Positions 56,646-64,000 of a stretch of DNA of 64,000 bases are shown here, one piece after another. A program made the translations under genes and the position numbers. How positions within the stretch are numbered: the stretch's first letter is position 1; every line of letters starts with the position of its first letter. The stretch is from Gentiana macrophylla (lineage: Eukaryota; Streptophyta; Magnoliopsida; Gentianales; Gentianaceae), in assembly GCA_026214975.1 (NCBI GenBank), contig CM047810.1:98596316-98660315 (forward strand), written 5' to 3'. The notes beneath the pieces were generated by a model that made no database searches, was not told where the DNA came from, and saw nothing but the letters and a program-made list of their open reading frames with translations.

Positions 56646-58200
56646 TAACATAGATAGATCTTGGGAACACTGGCTAGCAGTATCTCATGTCGTGATCCTT
56701 GTTAAACCTTTTAGCCTCACTTCTATACATGCAAACTATAATCTAACAGCAGTTAAATCTATCACTATAGACTCTCATTCCTAAAAATAAGAACTGCTAA
56801 TCCAAGTTCTTTCGTAAAGACCTTGAACTACCAAACATTAATTGACTGTGACATGAGGTGATGATTCCCGAGAGAGGTATCCAATACCTTGCTCAAAAAT
56901 CGTAACACACTCCCACTATCCTTCTTGCACATTGAACATATCCCTTCTTTTGACTAAATCAAACTCCTTTGATTATCAAACAAAGAAATCGTCTAGAGAA
57001 ACTTGTTCGAGTCCATAAATGGATCTCGTGGGCTCTCGTATCATGTTATCATCTATGAACATCGGGTTGTTTGCCCAACGTCTTCAACACTATCATATAG
57101 CCATGATACGAAGTTATAACAAGCATAGTCTGAATAGAATTAGGCTCAACTGGCAGCATAAAGATAATTACAAGGTTTACACCCCGTACCCTTCAGCCGT
57201 CACTAGCCTTGTGGTAATCATATTACTATCCATATTTCCTTTCAGGGACCTTCCCTCCATGTAAGACATACTAGGTTCACAACCTGGTTGTCACTGATGG
57301 AATCTAATTCAGATTTTATGGCTCCTGTCCATATCTCTCAATCTTGCCTTTCAAACATTCCTTCATAAGTTGTGAGATATTCATTCTTCAAGATGAACAT
57401 ACCAGCAGCCTTTTCAAGCTTAGGATTTATCCACAGACTTACAGAACTTTTTTGTGCACTGAGCAATGATCTACACCTCATCACCATGTGGCGTCAGCTC
57501 AAGTTCCTATGGTTGAATATCTCCTTGTGGTTCTCAAACTACCTTTGAGATCTAATTTACTCCCACTATTTCCTTTGGAAGAAACACTTTCTCTAGAATA
57601 TAGCATGTTTGGATACAAACATTTTGCTCCGCGGTCGAGTAAATAATATCTAGCGTACTTGCTAAGATATTCCACAACGTTGCATATATCGTACTAGGCT
57701 CCAAGCCTTTCTGACTTTGCCTATGACAACTTCAAATCATCGGTTAAGATAGATTCGACATTATCCTCTTCCATATCTAATATGGAATTTATTCAACCTT
57801 TATTCTTTGGAACTCGGTTAAGTATAAGGGCGCTATCCCGAAACGGGTAAGGGATACTTCTCATGGCTTGCATCACACCTTTATCAGATAAAGTGTTGTT
57901 GCCATTTTAGGAACACAATCTAATTGCGTATCCCAAAGATGGTATCCTTCAAGGGAGAATCTGATTCTATTTTAGACGACTTCTGAATCACCCTTCAGGT
58001 ATTAATTGATTCAATCCAATTGGAGATTAATTCCTAAGTAGCTCATCAATCTCATATTCGTACTAGCTCGAACTTTTCGGACTTACCGAATAGTCGTACT
58101 TCAATAAGTACATTCAACTATTTCTAAAAATAGTCCAAGAGAGAGATAAACAATTATTTATGGTATAAATTGTCATAAGGCAACAAACATCAATATGTTT
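56646..58200 (-). pseudogene. Copia B integrase and RT remnant
   Basis: No long frame survives, but the minus strand keeps ordered Copia words. Near 57810-57780 are PY*IW-like words and near 57595-57555 is SVSSKGNSGSKLDLK (integrase C-terminus). Near 57310-57280 is AIKSELDSISDNQV-like, near 57190 K-ARLV-AEGYG-like, and near 57020 SIYGLEQVS (RT). Stops and indels occur every few codons, so this is an old or rapidly mutated pol. Confidence 0.65.
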
Positions 58201-60690
58201 AGCCTCTAGTCAATTTTCTAGATTTCGTAACCTTTTCATAAAAGGGTATTTTAGTCATCTTTAGATAAGATACGTATTACCCACATGATTCACAACCACA
58301 TGGTTCAGACGTCATCAGAATGACATCTGATTATACGTTTCTCTTCCAGAGAGTCGACATTTAGATCCACAAATATCAAGGATAACAGCCATACAAATAT
58401 TTAGTTGAGATTTCATCACATATATCAACTATATAGTGACATCAACCTAGTATGTTAGATTCAGTGACCTTTCAACTTTATCGGAATAACATTTATTCTT
58501 TACAATTGAATTTGTCCATTAAATCCTAACGGATAACTGAAAGTATGTTCTTCATAAGAACCGAAACATGATAACATTTATTTAGTTCCATTATCAGTTT
58601 ATTAGATCCAGAATATGGTAAGTGTTACAATGTTTGCTTCACCTTCCATATCTGTATTTAATCTTTCTAATTTAATCACACTCGTAAGATATCATATATC
58701 ATAGAGTCAACTTTGAACTTAGATAGATTTATCTCAACTCACTTGCCTAGAATAGAAACTTCAATAAGTTCTCTATTTAAGCACATGCCCTAACTTTCCT
58801 TTTTAATCCCTTAAGCACTTGTAAATAATTCTTAATGTAGTCTTCATAAGACTTAAGAAAGATCACAAGAGCTATGTCTTTAATTTCCTTTCATAAAGAA
58901 AATCTAAAGTTTATTAAATAGTTTATTTAACCTTTTGAATCGTATTCAAAACATTGACTATTTAATTAACCTTTAAGCAATGATTAAAGAAATAAGTCGA
59001 TACTTAAATCTTACAATTTTGAAAACAACCTTTCCAAAATTCGATGTGGTCATTCTTATCCAATGTTTGAATTAATTGTCATCGTATGACAGAATGATCA
59101 TATTGGATCGTATCTAATATATGATTAATTCGTTGAAACTTATTTCAAGTGATTTAACCATATCATGAGCTTCCGCTCTTATATTAATAATTAAAGTCTT
59201 GGAGCACTGCATCAAATATGTAGTCTTCTCGTCTCTAACTACTATAACCGGGTTGCTCGTGTCATTGCTTATTTAAAGGGATTAAAATTACTTAACCATA
59301 TTTGAGAACGTTTCTCAAAAGGCAACAGCCATAATTTGGTTTTACTAATCGAGAATAAAACATAAATATAAAAGTTTGCTAAAAACTAAAACCTAAAATG
59401 AAAATAAAAGAGTGTTGTTGTCTATACACGCAAAATCAAAAATGGTCTTTTGGTTTATTATTTTGCTCCCACTAGTCAACTACTCCCAATTGACTTTCAA
59501 GAATTTTCCAAATTCTTTAGTGGCTGAGATCCAATCTAGTTACTTGATTCCCGGCGGTGGTCGATCAATCAAGATAATTTCGAAAGGTAGGTAACACTTT
59601 ACCAATCACATCATTATGTAATTCTCAGTGGTTGACTAGTCAACCTTTTGTCGATACACATCACTATGTGTTAGTCAACCCCTTGTCTCTAAAGTCAGAC
59701 TGCCCTGACGGTGGCCAATCACCGAAAGACTCTAGTCAAGCCATAACCCAATATTCACGAGATCTCTTACGATCATATCTTAATAACGACGATATACCCG
59801 AGGTACGTCAACTCGCGGCGGTGGTCGATCAGTTGGATCCGAACAAGGGCTCTTCACCGTCGTTTTAATATTGGGAGACAATATTTCGACTTGATTTTTG
59901 TTGTGGAAGTATTTATGTAAATTAATTCACTTAATTAATTTTGATCATGGTCTCATCAAATATATCTATCTCTATAGATATATATCCTACATATTTATCT
60001 AGATCGTGCCTAGTCATGCATCTATCGTATTATATAAAATAAATACAAGCACAAAATAAATAAATGCGTAAAGTAACCGGTATGATCATGGACTTTTCCT
60101 AGGTGCGGTTTCGAATACAAATTGACGAAACCGCGGGTCACAATCTAAGGTAGCTGCAACCGCCAATAGGATTTTTATTCTTCTTTCTTTGGTCTCCGTC
60201 TTCTACTCCATTCTCGTTATATTTAATTCTATATAATAAAATAAATACACCCGCCGCACATGGGGGAGAGCTAACGGGAATGGGGTAAATGCAGAAAATA
60301 AACTAGGTCACGTTCTTCATAACGGCCTAGGACAATTTTTAAACCAACAGAAAAATTTAAATCATTCACATTTATCTTATCGGTCGAGTCAATGATCAAT
60401 CGGGGTCCATATAAACATAGTATATCTATTATATCTAATTCATACAATAACATCTTATGAAAAAGATAAAATTAAAAACTTAACTACTTGCGTCTTCATT
60501 AATCGATTAACGTTTAATCAATTAAATAATTTTATCCAATCAATTAACTAATTAACATTTAATTAATTAAATGATTTGAATCGAAATAAGATTAACGATT
60601 AATTTTAAACGATCTCAATTTTAATTTTAATTAATTAGAACTATTCTAAAAATAAATCAAAATTAAAATTAGGGCTTTTTAGTTTCTTTC
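58201..60690 (-). other. Copia B internal region, gag side, unrecognised
   Basis: AT-rich, presumably the decayed gag and start of pol of element B by position. I could not recognise Gag or zinc-knuckle motifs. GGCGGTGGTCGATC-type words occur twice (59555, 59816), and TCACTATGTG / TCATTATGT words repeat near 59610-59670. Confidence 0.4.
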
Positions 60691-61327
60691 CTTTTGATTC
60701 TCAATCAAAAGGGATGCCTTTGGTTCCAAAACCAAAAGGCATCTCCCTTGGCCCTTTCCAAAATCAAAATTTTGAGGCCTAGACCTTTTTCCAAAATCAA
60801 ATATTTTGAAAAGGGTCTAGGCCTAATTCAAACAAAATTTGGAAATGTCAATATTTTGGTTTATATGCCTGACCACTTTGCAAAGTTTATATGCCTGGTA
60901 ACTTACCAAAATCGAAATTTTGAAAGTGGCCTAGGCCTTTTCCAAATCAAATATTTGGAAAGACCAATATTATTTTGATGTCATGTGGCATCTCAATGGC
61001 CCAAACTATTTTAACCATTAGTTAGTCACATGACACAACTAAACAAAAGTGATATTAATCAATTACTACTATGAACTATATTGAATCATAAAATACACAA
61101 AACAAAACATCGGGGTTGCACCAAAATACCGACAGCCGACGCCGACAGCAAAAACCGCCAGCGCCGCCGCCGATCGGCCGAGCACCCCAAAAGCCGCCCC
61201 CCCTTTTTTTTTTTTCTTTTCGTGTATCGTTTTTCAAATAAAAAATCTTTCATCTTTGAATTACATGATTTAAACGATAAAATTAACTATGCAAAACAAC
61301 ATGCTTATTGCTTATGCTCGAAGCTCT
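60691..61327 (-). other. Copia B 5' leader with palindromic modules
   Basis: 60735-60965 contains repeated self-complementary words: CCAAAATCAAAATTTTG, CAAAATCAAATATTTTG, CCAAAATCGAAATTTTG and CCAAATCAAATATTTGG. A long hairpin at 60776-60823 is bounded by GGCCTAGACC and GGTCTAGGCC. 61125-61215 is GC-rich (minus-strand G runs). No ORF. Confidence 0.6.
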
Positions 61328-61339
61328 CTCTGATACCAC
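61328..61339 (-). promoter_or_regulatory. Copia B primer binding site, tRNA-Met
   Basis: The minus strand reads GTGGTATCAGAG next to the 5' LTR end CTAACA; matches the initiator tRNA-Met complement. Confidence 0.88.
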
Positions 61340-63112
61340 TGTTAGGAAATCAACGCGGGAACGCAGCGGAATTCAAAATTTTGATTTCCTTTTTCCCAAG
61401 ATCGACTTCGTTTAAGCAACAAGCATAAAAGAAGTAGACAAAATAATACCTTGGTTGATCCATTTGGATCGACGCTTTGTCTACGGTTGTAGTTTCTGCA
61501 CGAAGCCGCCTAAGCGTTCGGCCTCTACCGGTGATCCACACGAACACCTCGCCGGAATCCCATCATGGATTGCTACCAAGAAAACTCGGCTGCTAGACCG
61601 ACTTTTTCTCTCTCTAAAATCTCTTCAGAAGAAGCTCTCTATTTTTCACAAGAACTATTAGCTCTTGGAATTGTGATGTACAAAAGAGCTTGACTCTCAC
61701 TTCCTATTTATAGGGAAAATGGCGCCCCAGACATAGTAGAAAGGAAGAAAACATTTACTAATAAAATAAAGAAAATATATTTGATTGATTTATCTCATTA
61801 ATATTCAATATCTTATATTAAATATTTTCCCTAAGATATATATTGACAATATCTTATATTGAATATATCTTTATCTTATTACCATAAATTTATTTTTCCA
61901 AAAATCAATTAATATCCAATATTAATATTATGGTAATCTTATTAATTAAATTGAACAACTCAAATGTATCCAATACAAAAGAAAACTGCGCCCATTTTGC
62001 CAATACTTTGGCATCCGGAATTTTCTTTAATTAATATAATGCTATGATAATTAATTTGCAAAATACATGTGTATCAATATACACAATTAATTTCGACACA
62101 TGTACACATCATATGTGTGTTAATTAATCAGGCTAATTAATATCTTGTATTCGATTTATTCATAATAAATAAATACCACGATATTAATTTACCACTATAA
62201 CATTTATAGTCGTGAGATAAAACTTTCCTTATTTGGTCATCAACTATAACCATATTTTAATCCGGCTAGATGTTCATATGTGTAATGACTACTACCTTTC
62301 ATGTGAAAAGTTACCGTGTAACTTACACTCCTATCGCTGTAAAATTATCCATACAGTCGTTAGTCGAGTGTCAAAACATCAACGACCGTCTCTTATAATC
62401 TGGATAACATGCTCTCTCGAAGTAACTCATTTACTTCTACTTTGCAAAGATTCACGAGAGTAAGACATTCCTTATAAGAAGGCCTTTTCAGATATTCGCC
62501 CCTACTATTAGGGTACGCGATTTCCGGACGACCAAACACGTATACTCCGCATGCTTCAGTATCACATGATCGCCCTATGGCTAAGGGAAACCTCAATAGT
62601 TTCAAAGCATGAAAATTCACACCGTGATGCCATATAGACTCCGGTCCTAAGGATATTACACAACCGCCACATAGTGTGACACTTAACAGTGTAAGAGGGT
62701 CAGTCTAACGTACGCATTCTCCAATACACGTCCAAGTATAGTCCAAGTGTCTATACACTTCGATAGACGAGATCTATCCCTGCCCTTAAAGACCGAAGAC
62801 ATCTAACGTGCTAGCTTGTTTATACTATCAATGCCCTGTTTAATAGTACATCAGCCTAGAGATATTTAAGTATCAAACTTATTAAAGTGATTAGAGATCT
62901 CATCAACCATAATCGCCTATCATGGTTTCTCTGTCACAGTTTAATACTAAGGACGTTATCATATAACAATTCATAATTGGTTCTTTAAAAGAACATATAT
63001 ATGACAACAGAAAAGCCATTTAATATATGTATAAACACAAAGAAATAGTAGAAATGATCAGACCCGGTCGGATCCGGTCCAACCCGATTAGGTTTAGGAA
63101 ACTATTTCAATA
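61340..63112 (-). repeat. Copia B 5' LTR, complete, 1773 bp
   Basis: Begins TGTTAGGAAATC on the plus strand beside the primer site and ends ...CTATTTCAATA at the junction with Copia A. A TATA box CTATAAATAG on the minus strand lies near 61705-61714. The terminal CA at 63112 has changed to TA relative to the left copy (CAACA). Confidence 0.88.
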
Positions 63113-64000
63113 ATTTGGTCTTCATTGCCTCCTTAAACTTTGTTATCATGCTGAGTTCACTACCGGTAAAGATAAGTTCATCTACATACAAACAAGCAAT
63201 CAGAATCCTTCCCTTGCTGTTAACTTTCACATACAAGGTAGGTTCATATAGACACCTTGTAAAACCTGTCTTCCCAAAATAAGAATCAATACAACTGTAC
63301 CAAGAACTTGGGGCTTGCTTGAGTCCATATAAGGCTTTGTTAAGCCTATACACTTTGTTTTCTGCTCCAATCTTCACATAACCTTGTGATGATCCACATA
63401 TACTTCTTCCTCCAGCCGACCATTCAAAAATGCTGACTTCACATCCATTTGATGTACTTTCCAATGATTTTGAGCAGCCGAGGATAGTACAAGTTTGATA
63501 GTTTCCATCCTTGCTACTGGGGCAAACACTTCATTGTAGTCAATCACATATTCTTGCTTGTACCCTTTGGCCACTAATCTTGCCTTATACTTGCTGACTT
63601 TGCCATCTTCATTCGGCTCTGTCTTGTAGATCCACTTGACACCAATAGTCTTGTGTCCTTTTGGTAAATCTGTGAGACTCCAAGTCTGATTCCTTTCAAT
63701 GGCCATGATTTCTTCATCCATAGCATGCCTCTAATTGCTGTCTTTTGCTGCCTCCTCATAAGTGATTGGATCATCACTAGCAAATAAAGCATAATAGATA
63801 GTGCCCTCTGCTTGTGGTAAGCCTGTTACCTCAAAATCTGTCATCCAGCCTGGTCTTTTCTTAGTTCTCTGAGGTCTTGATGCTGAACCTTCAGCTGCTG
63901 TTTCATGATTTGGGTTCTTTGAATCATCGCGAAGCGCTCACGATCTGAGTCTGCTTGGTCCCGAGTTTCTTGACCGTGGGCGGATCCTCACTTGGTTCTT
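63113..64000 (-). pseudogene. Copia A reverse transcriptase, 5' part (continues past window)
   Basis: Minus-strand pieces: 63721-63374 ([70 protein letters not shown]), then after a shift 63464-63102 (NKALYGLKQAPSSWYS, LYVDELIFTGSE with YVDE in place of YVDD, TKFKEAMKT). Upstream, 64000-63722 reads TKKRPGWMTDFEV, a YEEAAKDSN word and a TAG in place of a Trp codon. It joins to 40152-39571 across the nested insertion. Confidence 0.9.

Larger units (their letters stand above)
40221..63112 (-). mobile_element. Copia element B, nested in A and itself split by an Athila
   Basis: The right LTR (61340-63112) is complete and the left LTR is only its first third in element sense (40221-40554, about 96% identical to 62781-63112). 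A tRNA-Met-like primer site at 61328-61338 and a polypurine tract at 40557-40571 show minus orientation. Internal DNA lies at 40555-41243 and 56641-61327, with the 15.4-kb Athila inserted between. The pol remnants are Copia-like but full of stops. The left LTR end and the target duplication have been lost. Confidence 0.85.

Noticed and set aside
57019..57264. Plus-strand ORF of 81 codons
   Set aside because: The minus strand here carries degraded Copia RT words in the right order; the plus frame is a shadow.
61081..61661. Plus-strand ORFs (61081-61428, 61455-61661)
   Set aside because: They lie antisense in the Copia B leader and LTR; frames are short and without family features.

Overview
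This is plant nuclear DNA, almost certainly from a eudicot. It is AT-rich, with long TA microsatellites, intron-bearing F-box/FBD/LRR genes and many plant LTR retrotransposons (Copia, chromovirus-type Gypsy, Athila-type Gypsy, a TRIM). The style of the F-box family might suggest an asterid such as a Lamiales species, but I cannot prove that from sequence alone. No bacterial, organellar or viral region is present, and I saw no tRNA, rRNA or CRISPR array.

Layout. 1-720 is a diverged, truncated LTR of the same Athila family found complete at 41-57 kb. 1.4-3.6 kb (minus strand) may hold an unrecognised host gene in several exons. 3.8-5.35 kb is a complex T-tract minisatellite. From about 6.2 to 38.5 kb lies a tandem cluster of F-box/FBD/LRR genes and fragments on the plus strand. 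At least eight pieces are visible, starting near 6.24, 18.07, 18.74, 27.58, 30.05, 32.89, 34.71 and 36.74 kb. Only the piece at 18.74 kb has an unbroken exon 1, and only those at 27.58 and 36.74 kb keep the three-exon F-box-LRR / short exon / FBD-exon layout. The first piece is split by two retrotransposons: a Copia with unusual TA...TA LTR ends (6581-11158, TSD TAATT) and a chromovirus-type Gypsy (11260-16219, TSD AGTAC). Between the 18.7-kb and 27.6-kb genes a young Copia (22279-26842, TSD TTAGA) sits inside a degenerate minisatellite. The F-box fragment at 34.7 kb is interrupted by a tandem TRIM array (35203-36073).

From about 39.02 kb to the window end is a three-level nest, all on the minus strand. 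A Copia (A: 39022-40220 plus 63113-64000 and beyond) was split in its reverse-transcriptase region by a second Copia (B: 40221-63112, 1.77-kb LTR, left LTR truncated). B was in turn split by a 15.4-kb Athila element (C: 41244-56640, TSD TGCCC, tRNA-Asp primer site). The Athila carries gag-pol followed by two diverged copies of a non-gag-pol ORF. The second copy is preceded by a CG-rich block and TATA-like box that look copied from the element's own LTR.

The F-box proteins would be substrate adaptors of SCF ubiquitin ligases, but most copies here are broken. The retroelement genes would supply capsid, protease, integrase and reverse transcriptase/RNase H to their own elements, but every pol is interrupted. 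Many interruptions are single-base indels, and some nonsense codons are C-to-T type. Even the copia at 22-27 kb, whose LTRs differ by one base, is broken, so either residual assembly indels or trans-mobilised defective copies must be considered.
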